A DNA stretch of 64,000 nt from Pseudothauera nasutitermitis (GCF_004801295.1 NZ_SSOC01000002.1:310001-374000); one strand, 5' to 3'; positions 35,650-45,005 are shown, numbered from the stretch's first letter. Translations and numbers: made by a program. Notes: generated from the sequence alone by a model not told the origin.

Positions 35650-36729
35650 ATGAAGGTCATCCCCATCCAGCAGGCGGGCTCCCTGCCCACCCTACCGGCC
35701 CACAGCACCCGCGAACCGGGAGAAGGTCCGCTGCGCGACCGGCGCGGCCGCGCGGTGCGCGATCTGCGCATCTCGGTGACCGACCGCTGCAACTTCCGCT
35801 GCATCTACTGTATGCCGCGCGCGGTATTCGACCAGGACTACCCTTTCCTGCCGCGCGCCGACCTGCTCAGCTTCGAGGAAATCGCCCGCGTGGCGAAGCG
35901 CTTCGTCGCCCGCGGCGTGCGCAAGATCCGCATCACCGGCGGCGAACCGCTGCTGCGCAAGCACATCGACCGGCTGATCGGCATGCTGGCCGAACTGGAC
36001 GGCGTGGAAATCACCTTGACCACCAACGGCGTGCTGCTGCCCAAGCTCGCCCGCCCGCTTGCCGAGGCCGGCCTGCACCGCATCACGGTCAGCCTGGACT
36101 CGCTCGACGACGCCACCTTCCGCCGCATGAACGACGCCGACTTCTCGGTGCAGCGCGTGCTGGAAGGCATCGACGCGGCCGACGCCGCCGGGCTCAAGCC
36201 GATCAAGATCAACATGGTGGTCAAGCGCGGCACCAACGACCACGGCATCGTGGACATGGCCCGCCACTTTCGCGGCAGCGGGCACATCGTGCGCTTCATC
36301 GAATTCATGGACGTGGGCGCGTCCAACGGCTGGAAGATGGACGAGGTGCTGCCCTCGGCCGACGTGGTGCGGCGCATCCACGACGTCTTTCCGCTGCTGC
36401 CGGCGGACCCCAACTACACCGGCGAGGTCGCCGAGCGCTGGCGCTACGCCGACGGCAAGGGCGAGATCGGCGTGATCTCCTCGGTCACCCAGGCCTTCTG
36501 TGCGTCCTGTACACGCATCCGGCTGTCCACCGAGGGGCAGTTGTACACCTGTCTGTTCGCCCAGCAGGGCCACGACCTGCGCACCCTGCTGCGCAACGGC
36601 GCCGACGACGCCATGCTGGACACCGCCATCGCCCAGGTGTGGCGGCAGCGCGAGGACCGCTACTCTGAAATCCGCTCTGCCCACACCACCGGGCAGCGCA
36701 GGATCGAGATGTCCTACATCGGCGGCTGA
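35650..36729 (+). CDS. moaA: GTP 3',8-cyclase (molybdenum cofactor synthesis)
   Basis: This 359-residue radical-SAM enzyme performs the first step of molybdopterin synthesis. The SAM cluster motif is C47-x3-C51-x2-C54 ([12 protein letters not shown]). The second [4Fe-4S] cluster ligands are C284, C287 and C301, and the protein ends in the conserved Gly-Gly tail (MSYIGG). The leader 35474-35649 was searched for a Moco riboswitch and nothing convincing was found. No strong SD is present. The 3' end overlaps convergent rmuC by 16 bp. Confidence 0.93.
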   Translation: MKVIPIQQAGSLPTLPAHSTREPGEGPLRDRRGRAVRDLRISVTDRCNFRCIYCMPRAVFDQDYPFLPRADLLSFEEIARVAKRFVARGVRKIRITGGEPLLRKHIDRLIGMLAELDGVEITLTTNGVLLPKLARPLAEAGLHRITVSLDSLDDATFRRMNDADFSVQRVLEGIDAADAAGLKPIKINMVVKRGTNDHGIVDMARHFRGSGHIVRFIEFMDVGASNGWKMDEVLPSADVVRRIHDVFPLLPADPNYTGEVAERWRYADGKGEIGVISSVTQAFCASCTRIRLSTEGQLYTCLFAQQGHDLRTLLRNGADDAMLDTAIAQVWRQREDRYSEIRSAHTTGQRRIEMSYIGG

Positions 36730-38006
36730 GCCCCCTCGCCGCCTTCTTCCTCCTGCGCCGGTTCCTCCAGCCGTGCCGATTCGATGCGCTGGAAATGCGC
36801 GCTGATCTTGCGGCTGGAAATCTGCACTTCCTGCACGTCGCGCCCGGCCTGCTCGATGTGGCGCGCCAGCGCGTTCATGCGCTCGTCGAAGCGCTGGAAA
36901 TCCTTCGCCAGCTTGCCCAGCGCGTCCTGGATCACGTGGATCTGGCGGCGCGTCTCCACGTCCTTGAGCACCGCGCGCGCGGTGTTCAGCACCGCCATCA
37001 GCGTGGTCGGCGAGACGATCCACACCCGACGCGCCTGCGCGTACTCGATGACTTCCGCGTGGTAGGCATGCACCTCGGCGAACACCGCCTCGGCGGGCAG
37101 GAACAGCACCGCGCCATCGGAGGTGACGCCGGGCAGGATGTACTTGGCGGCGATGGCATCCACGTGGCGGCGCAGGTCCGCGCGGAAAGCGGCCTGCGCG
37201 GCGCGGCGGTCGGCCTCGGCCAGTGCACCGTCGAGCATGCGGTGGTAGTTTTCCAGCGGAAACTTGGCATCCACCGCCACGTTGCCGGTGGGCGGCGGCA
37301 GCTTCAGCAGGCAGTCCACCCGCGTGCCGTTGGGCAGCGTGGCCTGAAACTCGCGCGCCTCGGGCGGCAGCGCGTTGCGCACCAGCGCCTCCAGTTGCAC
37401 CTCGCCGAAGGCACCGCGCGCCTTCTTGTCGCCCAGCAGCTCCTGCAGGCTGACCACGTTGCGGGTCAGCCCGTCGATTTTCTTCTGCGCCTCGTCGATG
37501 GTCGCCAGGCGGGCCATCACGCTGGCGAAGGTCTCGTTGGTCTTGCGGAAGCCCTCGTCCAGGCGCTGGTTGACCTGCCCGCCGATGGCCTCCAGGCGCT
37601 CATTGACCGTGCGGGTGAGCGTCTCGATGTGCGCGCCGAGCTGGGTGCCCGCGTGGCGCAGGCCGCTTTCCAGCAGTTCGCGGTCGGCGCGCGCGTGTTC
37701 GGAAAGAGACTTCAGCGTCTGCCCGAGCAGATCGGCACGCATGCGCTCCAGCCCGTTGAGCGTGCGCGCGTTGTGCTCCGCCAAGCGCAAGGCCACTTCC
37801 TCGCGCTGCACCGCATGGCGCTCGCCCAGTTCGGCGCGCAGCGCTCCCAGCAGTTCGGCAAGCCGCGCATCCTGGCGCGCGGCCAGCACTTCCGGCAGTT
37901 CGCGCGCCAGGCGCGCGACACGCAACGCGGACCACACCGCCAGAACCAGCAGCGCCACGCAAACCGCCGCGACAACGGCCGGCACCCAGGGAAACTCTAG
38001 CGGCAC
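36714..38006 (-). CDS. rmuC: DNA recombination protein RmuC
   Basis: This 430-residue protein starts with a hydrophobic helix ([20 protein letters not shown]), followed by a long coiled coil (~30-190) and the RmuC nuclease-like domain: [72 protein letters not shown]. RmuC limits inverted-repeat rearrangements in E. coli. No ATG exists near the N-terminus. I chose GTG at 38006 because GGGAG is 6 bases upstream and a perfect -10 (TATAAT, 38035-38040 on this strand) lies a short leader away. Confidence 0.9.
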   Translation of the reverse strand: MPLEFPWVPAVVAAVCVALLVLAVWSALRVARLARELPEVLAARQDARLAELLGALRAELGERHAVQREEVALRLAEHNARTLNGLERMRADLLGQTLKSLSEHARADRELLESGLRHAGTQLGAHIETLTRTVNERLEAIGGQVNQRLDEGFRKTNETFASVMARLATIDEAQKKIDGLTRNVVSLQELLGDKKARGAFGEVQLEALVRNALPPEAREFQATLPNGTRVDCLLKLPPPTGNVAVDAKFPLENYHRMLDGALAEADRRAAQAAFRADLRRHVDAIAAKYILPGVTSDGAVLFLPAEAVFAEVHAYHAEVIEYAQARRVWIVSPTTLMAVLNTARAVLKDVETRRQIHVIQDALGKLAKDFQRFDERMNALARHIEQAGRDVQEVQISSRKISAHFQRIESARLEEPAQEEEGGEGAQPPM

Positions 38007-38034
38007 AACGAACTCCCGACGCAAATCATGCGCG

Positions 38035-38057
38035 ATTATAACGATTGGGGTATCGTT
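38035..38057. promoter_or_regulatory. rmuC -10 box and adjacent palindrome in a divergent promoter
   Basis: TATAAT on the minus strand (38035-38040) predicts rmuC transcription start near 38028. Directly beside it is the palindrome AACGAT-tggggt-ATCGTT (38040-38057), which could serve both rmuC and the divergent EAL gene. Confidence 0.45.
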
Positions 38058-38096
38058 GAACGCCCCGCCAGAACTGCCCGCCCAGTCCGCATCACG

Positions 38097-39359
38097 ATGT
38101 CCCGACCACCCAACGCCCCCATCGTCGATTTCGCCACGCTGCACGCCTCCACACGCCGCAGCGGCGACCGTCTGGAACTGGACTGGGCCGACTACACGCT
38201 GACCAGCCACCTGCAACCCATCGTCAGCTTCAGCCACCGCAGCGTGGTAGGCTACGAAGGCCTGGTGCGCGCCCGCGCGGCGGACGGCACCCCGATACCG
38301 CCCCCCGTGCTGCTGCGCGAAGCGGACAACGCCGCCGAACTGGTCAGCCTGGACCGCAGCTGCCGCTACCTGCACATCGGCCAGGCCACCGCCTACGGAC
38401 TGGACGGCTACCTGTTCCTCAACATGCACCCGCTGGCCTTCTCCAGCATCGGCGCCACCGACGGCACCCGCTTCATCGGTGCCATCCGCGAAACCTTCCA
38501 CCTGCCGCCCGAGCGCATCGTCATCGAAATCACCGAAGACGTGCTCACCGACGACTCGTCCTTCGAATCCAGCGTGCATTACCTGCGCGAACTCGGCCTG
38601 CGCATCGCGCTGGACGACTTCGGCGCCGGGCATTCCAACTTCGACCGCGTATGGCGGCTGAAACCGGAAATCGTCAAGCTCGACCGCGACTTCGCCGTGC
38701 GCGCCGCCGACGACGAAGCCGCCCGCCGCCTGCTCCCGCAGATCGTCGAACTGCTGCACGAAGCCGGCTCGCTGGTCCTGCTGGAAGGCATCGAAACCGC
38801 CGAGCAGGCGCGCATCGCCATGGCCGCCGACGTGGATTTCGCCCAGGGCTACTTCTTCGGCCGCCCCAGCGGCGAACGTCCCGAGCCGCGGCCCACCGTC
38901 GCCGCCATCGACGCCGTCTGGGCCGCCTACGACACCTCGCAGGCCGACGACACCCTGCACTACCGCGAGCGCATCGCCCCCTACGTCAATGCCATCGGCC
39001 ATGCCGCCACGCTGCTGGCCAGCAGGCGTCCGCAGGAAGAAGCGCTGGAACTCTTCCTGCACCAGCCCCAGGCGCTGCGCTGCTACCTGCTGGACGAGCA
39101 AGGCTTCCAGATCAGCCGCAACATCCCCGCCCACGGCGAACCGCCTGCCGAAGGCGTCGTGCCGCACGGCGACAACTCCGCCCACTCGCGCTGGTCGCGC
39201 CGCCCCTACTTCCGCCGCGCCATGGAAACCCCCGGCCGGGTCTGCATCACCCGCCCCTACCTGTGCATCTCCAGTGCGGTGCTGTGCGTGACGGTATCGA
39301 TCTGCGTGCAGATCGGCGGGCAGAAGCGCGTGCTGTGCGGGGATGTGGCCTGGGCCTGA
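38097..39359 (+). CDS. EAL-domain protein with C-terminal YkuI-like sensor
   Basis: This 420-residue soluble protein has an EAL domain at residues ~35-270. The signature reads EGLVRA (E54-G-L) in place of EAL; NMHPLAF, EITEDVL, DDFGAGHSNFDR and EGIETAEQ are kept, so the metal-binding acids are present. The last ~150 residues (RCYLLDEQGFQISRN, RRPYFRRAM, then a hydrophobic segment VLCVTVSICVQI) look like the PAS-like YkuI_C domain found on some EAL proteins. Activity is likely but the second-position glycine makes it less certain. Start at 38097 avoids running through the palindrome. Confidence 0.82.
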   Translation: MSRPPNAPIVDFATLHASTRRSGDRLELDWADYTLTSHLQPIVSFSHRSVVGYEGLVRARAADGTPIPPPVLLREADNAAELVSLDRSCRYLHIGQATAYGLDGYLFLNMHPLAFSSIGATDGTRFIGAIRETFHLPPERIVIEITEDVLTDDSSFESSVHYLRELGLRIALDDFGAGHSNFDRVWRLKPEIVKLDRDFAVRAADDEAARRLLPQIVELLHEAGSLVLLEGIETAEQARIAMAADVDFAQGYFFGRPSGERPEPRPTVAAIDAVWAAYDTSQADDTLHYRERIAPYVNAIGHAATLLASRRPQEEALELFLHQPQALRCYLLDEQGFQISRNIPAHGEPPAEGVVPHGDNSAHSRWSRRPYFRRAMETPGRVCITRPYLCISSAVLCVTVSICVQIGGQKRVLCGDVAWA

Positions 39360-39418
39360 GCCTGGCCTGACGCACCGCATGGCAAGCCCGGGCAGCCTGC
39401 CGGCGGCATATTCTCTTG

Positions 39419-39444
39419 TGAATATGAATTGTTCTCAATATCAT
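39419..39444. promoter_or_regulatory. Fur-box-like site upstream of the ECF sigma gene
   Basis: TGAATATGAATTGTTCTCAA and the following TATCAT lie 30 bases before the sigma-factor ATG. Read on the other strand it gives GATATTGAGAACAATTCATA, close to the Fur consensus half-sites. Its AT-richness against a GC-rich background and the downstream fecI-like gene support iron control. Confidence 0.5.
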
Positions 39445-39473
39445 CGCTTGGCCGCCGCATGCGCCCAAGCCCT

Positions 39474-40028
39474 ATGCACACGCCCACCCACTCTCCAGAG
39501 CAGACTGCCGACGCCCTCTACCGGGACCACCACAGCTGGCTGCACGCCTGGCTTTCCCGCAAGGTCGGCTGCCCCCACCAGGGCGCCGACCTGGCGCAGG
39601 ACACCTTCGTGCGCGTGCTCGGCTCGAACGAACTCGGCAGGCTCGACGAACCGCGCGCCTTCCTGATGACCCTGGCGCAGCGCGTGCTGTACAGCTTCTG
39701 GCGCCGCCGCAGCCTGGAAAACGCCTGGCTGGAAGCCCTGGCCCAACAGCCGGAAAGCTACGCTCCCTCGGCCGAGGACTACGCCCTGGTGCGCGACGCC
39801 ATCGAAACCCTGGACCGCCTGCTCGGCGGCCTGCCGCTGCGTACCCGCAAGGCCTTCCTGATGAACCGCCTGGAAGACATGACCCACGTGGAGATCGCCC
39901 GCAGCCTGGGCGTTTCCGTGGCCACCATCGAACGCGACGTCAAGCTGGCCTTCACCCACTGCTACCTCGCCAGCCTCGACGCCATGCCGGACGGCACCAC
40001 GGCGCACCTCGCCTCCGTACGCCCATGA
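39474..40028 (+). CDS. ECF sigma factor, FecI-like
   Basis: This 184-residue sigma factor has region 2 (YRDHHSWLHAWLSRKVGCPH, DLAQDTFVRVL) and region 4 (LPLRTRKAFLMNRLEDMTHV, ARSLGVSVATIERDVK). It is followed by a FecR anti-sigma gene with an ATGA overlap and, after an inserted toxin-antitoxin pair, by a TonB-dependent receptor with an N-terminal signalling domain. This is the cell-surface signalling arrangement that turns on siderophore uptake. The start MHTPTHS is chosen because it lies beyond the Fur-like box. Confidence 0.9.
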   Translation: MHTPTHSPEQTADALYRDHHSWLHAWLSRKVGCPHQGADLAQDTFVRVLGSNELGRLDEPRAFLMTLAQRVLYSFWRRRSLENAWLEALAQQPESYAPSAEDYALVRDAIETLDRLLGGLPLRTRKAFLMNRLEDMTHVEIARSLGVSVATIERDVKLAFTHCYLASLDAMPDGTTAHLASVRP

Positions 40029-41008
40029 ACACTCCCGCCCGACGGCTCGACCCCATCACCGAACGCGCCATCGACTGGCTGGTGCGGCTCGACTCCGGCA
40101 GCGCCACCGCCGAAGACCGCAGCGCCTTCGAAGCCTGGCTGGATGCAGACCCGCGCCACCGCAACGCCTGGCAGACGATCTCCGGCCTGCTCCACCAGCC
40201 CATCGCCACCCTCCGCGAAGCGGAAAGCCATCTCCCCGGCCAGCGCCGCGCTGCCCGCCTGGCGCTGACCACCCCCCAGCGCCGCAAGGCCCTGCGCAAC
40301 AGCGCGGTCGCCCTGCTCCTGATGAGCCTCGGCGGCTACGCGCTGAACCGCCAGCACCCACTCGGCACCCTGGCCGCGGACCTGCACACCGCCACCGGGG
40401 AACGCCGGCAGGTGCAGCTCGCCGACGGCAGCACCCTGGTGCTCAACGCCCGCAGCGCGGTCGACGTGGAATACAGCGCCTCCATGCGCCTGCTGCGCCT
40501 GCGCAAGGGTGAAATCCTCATCCATACCGCCCCCGACCCGGCCCGCCCGCTCGTCGTGCAGACCCTGCACGGCCAGGCCCACGCCCTCGGCACCCGCTTC
40601 AGCGTTCGGCAACTCGACACCCACAGCGAACTCGCCGTGCTCGAACACCGCGTGCAGCTCACTGCCACCAGCGGCGCGCAGCAAGTGTTCGACGCCGGCA
40701 GCACGGCGCGCTTCGATGGCACCCGCATCCAGCCCCTGGCCGCCTCTGCGACCATCCATGCCGCCTGGGCCGACGGCCAGCTCGACGTACGCGACCAGCC
40801 GCTGGGCGAAGTCGTCAACGCGCTGCGCCCCTACAAGCGCGGCCACCTGCGCGTCTCGCCCCAAGCCGCCGCGCTGCGCGTGTACGGCGTCTTCCCGCTC
40901 GACGACCCGGACGCCACGCTGCTGTCGCTGGCCGAAACCCAGCCCATCGCCATCCGGCGCTATGGGGCGCTGGTCACGCTGATTGAGCATCGCAGCGAGT
41001 CGGAATAA
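40025..41008 (+). CDS. FecR-type anti-sigma regulator
   Basis: This 327-residue inner-membrane protein has a cytoplasmic N-terminus (DUF4880: ITERAIDWLVRLDSGSATAE, FEAWLDADPRHRNAW) that should bind the sigma factor. One membrane helix (~97-115, SAVALLLMSLGGYAL) leads to the periplasmic FecR domain (TATGERRQVQLADGSTLVLN, HGQAHALGTRFSVRQ), and the C-terminus resembles a DUF4974/STN-like module that meets the receptor. It is coupled to the sigma gene by ATGA. Confidence 0.9.
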   Translation: MNTPARRLDPITERAIDWLVRLDSGSATAEDRSAFEAWLDADPRHRNAWQTISGLLHQPIATLREAESHLPGQRRAARLALTTPQRRKALRNSAVALLLMSLGGYALNRQHPLGTLAADLHTATGERRQVQLADGSTLVLNARSAVDVEYSASMRLLRLRKGEILIHTAPDPARPLVVQTLHGQAHALGTRFSVRQLDTHSELAVLEHRVQLTATSGAQQVFDAGSTARFDGTRIQPLAASATIHAAWADGQLDVRDQPLGEVVNALRPYKRGHLRVSPQAAALRVYGVFPLDDPDATLLSLAETQPIAIRRYGALVTLIEHRSESE

Positions 41009-41117
41009 GCGCCTGAGGGCCGATAAAAGCACCTTTAAAGCTGGCATCCGCCAGCGCCGGAACATGCTGAAATGTTGCCAGTCATGTATCCTCCAAAGTG
41101 CTTTGAGGAGTCCGTGA

Positions 41118-41408
41118 ATGAAACCTTCCGATGCGCTCCAATCGAACCGTGCCGCGATTCGGCAAGTGGTCGCCGCCCATCGTGCTCGCAACGCACGCGT
41201 ATTCGGTTCCGTCCTGCTTGGCCAGGACGACGAAGGCAGTGATCTGGATATCCTGATCGAACCGACGGCGGAAACCACCCTGATGGACGTCGCCGCCATA
41301 CAGGTGGAACTTGAGCGCCTGCTTGGCATATCGGTCGACGTGCTCACGCCCAATGCGCTTCCCGAAAAATTCCGTGCCGAGGTGCTTGCGGAAGCGGTAC
41401 CCGTATGA
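41118..41408 (+). CDS. mntA: MntA-type nucleotidyltransferase antitoxin
   Basis: This 96-residue minimal nucleotidyltransferase has the active-site signature ARVFGSVLLGQDDEGSDLDI (GSx(n)D-x-D), with a third candidate acid in LGISVDVLT. MntA antitoxins silence HepT by AMPylating it. GAGGAG lies 8 bases before the ATG. The downstream hepT starts within its stop (ATGA), so the pair is translationally coupled. Its base composition is lower in GC than the neighbours, suggesting transfer. The gene appears intact. Confidence 0.87.
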   Translation: MKPSDALQSNRAAIRQVVAAHRARNARVFGSVLLGQDDEGSDLDILIEPTAETTLMDVAAIQVELERLLGISVDVLTPNALPEKFRAEVLAEAVPV

Positions 41409-41779
41409 AAAAACAGGGGCGCGTACCGGACTACCTCGAACACATTCTGCGGGCCATTGAACGTATCGAACGCTACACTCTGGATATTGACGGAAATGGT
41501 TTTCTGGGCAACGAACTGATTTAGGATGCGGTTATTCGCAATATCGAAATCATTGGCGAAGCGTCGAACAACGTCCAGCAAGTAGCCCCGGAGTTCGCCA
41601 GGCTGCACGATGAGATTCCCTGGCAGGTCATGTATACGATGCGTAACCGTGTTTCCCATGCTTACGACAAGGTCGACCTGGCAATCGTCTGGAAAACCAT
41701 ACAAAACGACTTGCCTGGTCTCTACCGACAGATTCAAACCGTGCAAGCGACTTTTATCGAACGCGATCAGACGGACTGA
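41405..41779 (+). pseudogene. hepT: hepT toxin interrupted by an in-frame amber codon
   Basis: The frame encodes a HepT/DUF86-like RNase toxin (MKKQGRVPDYLEHILRAIER at the start, DAVIRNIEIIGEASNNVQ centrally, and catalytic RNRVSHAY, an R-x4-H-x-Y). It contains TAG at codon 40 (41522-41524), just before DAVIRNIE. Family members commonly have Gln here (QDAVIRNIE), so one C-to-T change from CAG explains it. The rest of the frame, including the catalytic motif, is open for 84 further codons, so the inactivation is recent, or the codon is read through. Overlaps mntA by ATGA. Confidence 0.75.
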
Positions 41780-41865
41780 CTACCGGATCAAGTAAATCCG
41801 GCGGGAAATGCCCGACCTCAAGAAGGGCTTCGACACTCGGCCGCAGCCCCTCTCAATTCAATGAC

Positions 41866-41893
41866 CGAATCCGGCATGCCGGGATTTTTTTCA
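41866..41893 (+). terminator. rho-independent terminator after the hepT locus
   Basis: AATCCGGC-AT-GCCGGGATT forms an 8- to 9-bp stem with one bulge and is followed by a run of seven T. It lies after the hepT remnant and before the receptor gene, so the receptor probably uses its own promoter. Confidence 0.7.
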
Positions 41894-41981
41894 AGACCAT
41901 GAGGGGTTTCGCCGGCCTCGTTGGACATGACTACTGAACCCACGCGTTCAGCCCATGTTCAACCCCCGCCGAGGAAACCCC

Positions 41982-44411
41982 ATGACCCGCAAGCACCGCC
42001 CCAGCGCCCGCCGGCCCCACCCGCTGCGCTGCGCCATCGCCGTATCGCTCGCCCTCGCCAGCCTGACGGCCGCCGCCCAAAGCACCGCCGGCCCTACCGC
42101 CGTCGAAGCCGCCGCCCCCCGCGCCTGGGACCTCCCCAGCGCCCCGCTGGCCGACACCCTGGCCCGCATCGCCCGCGACAGCGGCCAGCGCCTGTCCGCC
42201 GATCCGGTGCTGATCTCCGGCAAGACCGCCGCACCAGTGCGCGGCAATCTCAGTCCCGCTGACGCCGCCCGCCAAGCCCTGGCCGGCACCGGGCTGGAAC
42301 TGGTCGTCACCGAAGGCGGCACCCTGAGCGTGCGGCCGGCGCCGGTGCGGACGAAGGATGGGGAGGCCGTGCTGACCCCGATGACGGTGACCGCCGGCGC
42401 CGCCCCGTCCGACTCGCCGCTGGCCTACCTGTCCAAAAACGTGACAACCGGCGCCCTGGGCGACAGATCGGTCCTGGACACCCCCTTCTCCATCACGGTC
42501 GTCAGCAGCGAGGAGATCGTCACGCGGGATGCCAGAACCATCGGGCAGATTTTCGTGAACGATGCGTCGATCTACTCGCCCACATCGGCATCGACCACCA
42601 ACTGGTGGGGCACACAGATCCGCGGGCTGAGGGTACGCAACACCTATATCGACGACATCCCCACGATGCATAACTACGGTAGCGACTTTCCCACCGAGGT
42701 GGTCGAGAGCGTGACGGCGCTCAAGGGTCTGACCGGCTTCATGTATGGCTTCGGGATACCGGGAGGCGCCCTCAGCTACCAACTCAAACGCGCCAAGAGC
42801 ACCAACGAGACCGAGGTGGGCGTGGGCTACCGCAACCCGCGCCTGTTCTCCGCGCATGCGGACATCAGCCGGCGTACGGAGGATGGCTTCGGGGTACGCG
42901 TCAACATCGCCACCGAACAGGGCAAGGCCTACAACGAGAGCCGCATCGACCGGACGGTGGGCGCGCTGGCGCTGGACAAATCCCTTGGCTCGGCGCTGCA
43001 CTGGTTTGGCAACGTGGTCTACGAAAAAAGCCGGAACACCGGCGAACCAATGCAGTTCTACATCGACAACTACGATGCCGCGGCCAGCGCGGGGCGCCTG
43101 CCCCGCCCCACCTACCGTTATGGCGATGTCAATATTGACAACGCATGGTACGAAACCGAAACCACGCTGGCGACCACCGGCTTCCAGTGGAAGATCGACG
43201 AGCGCTGGCGTTTGAAGTACCAGGTGGGTTTTTCGCGCAAAGAACACCGCTCGAACAAGTCGTTCGCCGAACTCCTGAACGCGGATGGCGACTACGCCGG
43301 CTATGGCTACAACTATGCCGGCAAGCTGGACAATCTGTTCACCCAGGCCATGTTGCAGGGAGACTTCGTAACCGGCCCCCTGCGGCACGAAGTCGTCGCC
43401 GGCCTGGGGCTACAGCGGGAAAAGGTCACCTGGAGCAACGAGTGGTACTCGGATTTCGATTTCCTCGGCAACCTGTACCAGACGCAGACCTTCCGCACCA
43501 ACCGGACGGCCGACTTCTCCCTGGGGCCGCTCAGCTCGGACACCCGGCAAACCTATGCCTTCGTCAGCGACACGGTGCATTTCGGCCCGCATTGGCAGGC
43601 GATCCTGGGCCTGCGCTTCACCGACTACCGGGTGAAGGATCTGGACGACGACCCGTCGGCGGATTCAGGCTACCGGACGCGCAATGTCAGCCCGACGCTG
43701 GCGCTGATCTACAAGCCCGATGCCCGGACCAGCCTCTACGGTAGTTTCGTCGAAGGCCTGGAGGCCGGTGGCCGGGTGAACGCGATTTTCGTCAATGCCG
43801 GCACGGTGCTGGATGCCACGGTATCGCGGCAGTACGAAGTGGGCGTCAAGCGGGAAGCCGGTGGCGTGGACTACACGGCGGCGCTGTTTCGTATGGAGCA
43901 TGCCAACCAGATCATCGTCTGGCGCGACGGCGGCCGCTACCTGACCCAGGATGGCCTGAGCATCTACCAGGGCGCGGAGTTTTCCGCCGCCTGGCAGGCC
44001 ACCCGGCACCTGAACCTGGGGCTAGCCGCCGTCTGGCTGGACGCCAGCCTCGACGAGGTGTCCGACGACAATGCGGCGCTGCGCGGCAACAGGCCGGCCA
44101 ACGCGCCCAAATGGCTGGCCGTCGCCAACGCGCAGTACCGGGTGCCGGGCGTCGATGGCCTCAAACTGCACGGCAATGTCCGCTACCACGGCAAATCGTT
44201 CGCCAACGACAGCAACACCTTGAACGTGCCTTCCCGAACCCTGGTCAACCTCGGCTTCAGCCAGGACTTCCGGGTGCAGGGCCGCAACTGGACGCTGCAC
44301 GGCAACGTCTACAACCTGTTCGACAAGGAATACTGGGCGGCAGGCGGCTATGGGCAGGCGAACCTGGGTGAAGAACGCAATTTCTCGCTGATGCTGAGAA
44401 CCCGCTTTTGA
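41982..44411 (+). CDS. TonB-dependent siderophore receptor with STN signalling domain
   Basis: This 809-residue outer-membrane protein has a signal peptide (CAIAVSLALASLTAAAQ). An STN secretin/TonB N-terminal domain (~50-115, WDLPSAPLADTLARIARDSG) marks transducers that signal to FecR. A plug domain (VVSSEEIVTRDARTIGQIF) and a 22-strand barrel follow, ending in the outer-membrane-type terminal phenylalanine (LMLRTRF). It resembles FpvA/FhuE-type ferric siderophore receptors. GAGGAAA precedes the selected ATG; an in-frame ATG 27 bases upstream lacks one. The ligand cannot be read from the sequence. Confidence 0.92.
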   Translation: MTRKHRPSARRPHPLRCAIAVSLALASLTAAAQSTAGPTAVEAAAPRAWDLPSAPLADTLARIARDSGQRLSADPVLISGKTAAPVRGNLSPADAARQALAGTGLELVVTEGGTLSVRPAPVRTKDGEAVLTPMTVTAGAAPSDSPLAYLSKNVTTGALGDRSVLDTPFSITVVSSEEIVTRDARTIGQIFVNDASIYSPTSASTTNWWGTQIRGLRVRNTYIDDIPTMHNYGSDFPTEVVESVTALKGLTGFMYGFGIPGGALSYQLKRAKSTNETEVGVGYRNPRLFSAHADISRRTEDGFGVRVNIATEQGKAYNESRIDRTVGALALDKSLGSALHWFGNVVYEKSRNTGEPMQFYIDNYDAAASAGRLPRPTYRYGDVNIDNAWYETETTLATTGFQWKIDERWRLKYQVGFSRKEHRSNKSFAELLNADGDYAGYGYNYAGKLDNLFTQAMLQGDFVTGPLRHEVVAGLGLQREKVTWSNEWYSDFDFLGNLYQTQTFRTNRTADFSLGPLSSDTRQTYAFVSDTVHFGPHWQAILGLRFTDYRVKDLDDDPSADSGYRTRNVSPTLALIYKPDARTSLYGSFVEGLEAGGRVNAIFVNAGTVLDATVSRQYEVGVKREAGGVDYTAALFRMEHANQIIVWRDGGRYLTQDGLSIYQGAEFSAAWQATRHLNLGLAAVWLDASLDEVSDDNAALRGNRPANAPKWLAVANAQYRVPGVDGLKLHGNVRYHGKSFANDSNTLNVPSRTLVNLGFSQDFRVQGRNWTLHGNVYNLFDKEYWAAGGYGQANLGEERNFSLMLRTRF

Positions 44412-44520
44412 TGCCAGGCGCCAAGACGACACTTCCCTAGCCGATGGTTGCCAGGACCGCTACCCCCTAAAAAATTACCGGTGTCAAGCGATTGTTGAAA
44501 TCAGCCTGATGGCCGGAAGT

Positions 44521-44763
44521 CTATACGGGGCGCGGGTTTAGCTCTACTTCGGGCCGCTTTGTGGGGCTGCGGCGTTGTGGGCTGGGAGCCACATAAGAGC
44601 GTCGCGGTAGAAAGCCGGAGCGTGCTGCATCGGGGACGATTGCCAGCAGACGGCGACCACGTTTCGCCATCATAGCCCAAGCGGTCGCCGTCCTCCAGAA
44701 CGAAGAACGCGCAACCTTGGGCTGCGCGTTCGAGGGATGGCCACCAGCGGAAGCCGGCTTCAT
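44521..44763 (-). CDS. hypothetical ORF at the conjugative-element edge (frame uncertain)
   Basis: This frame of 80 residues starts in TGATG overlap with the DUF2274 stop, which suggests coupling. It is rich in Arg and Ser and matches nothing I know. The alternative minus frame 44501-44821 contains a more protein-like stretch (FRWWPSLERAAQG, CAFFVLEDGDRLGYDG) with stronger third-position GC over its first half, so a frameshifted or decayed gene is possible. Low confidence in either. Confidence 0.3.
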   Translation of the reverse strand: MKPASAGGHPSNAQPKVARSSFWRTATAWAMMAKRGRRLLAIVPDAARSGFLPRRSYVAPSPQRRSPTKRPEVELNPRPV

Positions 44764-45005
44764 CAGCTTGGCTTCGGCGGCGCGGCCTTGCCCGCGCGTC
44801 CCTTCCTGAATCCTCTGTCACCCGCCATGAAGGCTTCGAGCATGTGCGGGATCAGCGTCGCCGCATCGACTGTCTCGCCGTAGGTCTGCGCGTGCAGCGT
44901 GGCGTAGCGGTCGAGGTCGGCTTTCAGGCTGGCCGGGCAGGCAAAGGTCAGCTTCGTGGATTCCGTTTTCGGCAGCGGCCCCAGCCGCAACTTGCGCGTC
45001 GTCAT
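44763..45005 (-). CDS. DUF2274 domain protein
   Basis: This 80-residue protein, LRLGPLPKTESTKLTFACPA, then ASLKADLDRYATLHAQTYGE, has a ribbon-helix-helix-like plan and is a standard final gene after trbI in Tn4371-type elements. It may be a DNA-binding regulator of transfer genes. It overlaps the trbI stop by ATGA and is therefore in the trb operon. Its function is not experimentally established. Confidence 0.85.
   Translation of the reverse strand: MTTRKLRLGPLPKTESTKLTFACPASLKADLDRYATLHAQTYGETVDAATLIPHMLEAFMAGDRGFRKGRAGKAAPPKPS

Noticed and set aside
44412-44520. Tn4371-type attachment repeat near the element end
   Set aside because: I looked for a TTTTTCAT-like repeat and found only an A-run (CTAAAAAATTACC); without the other end a direct repeat cannot be shown.
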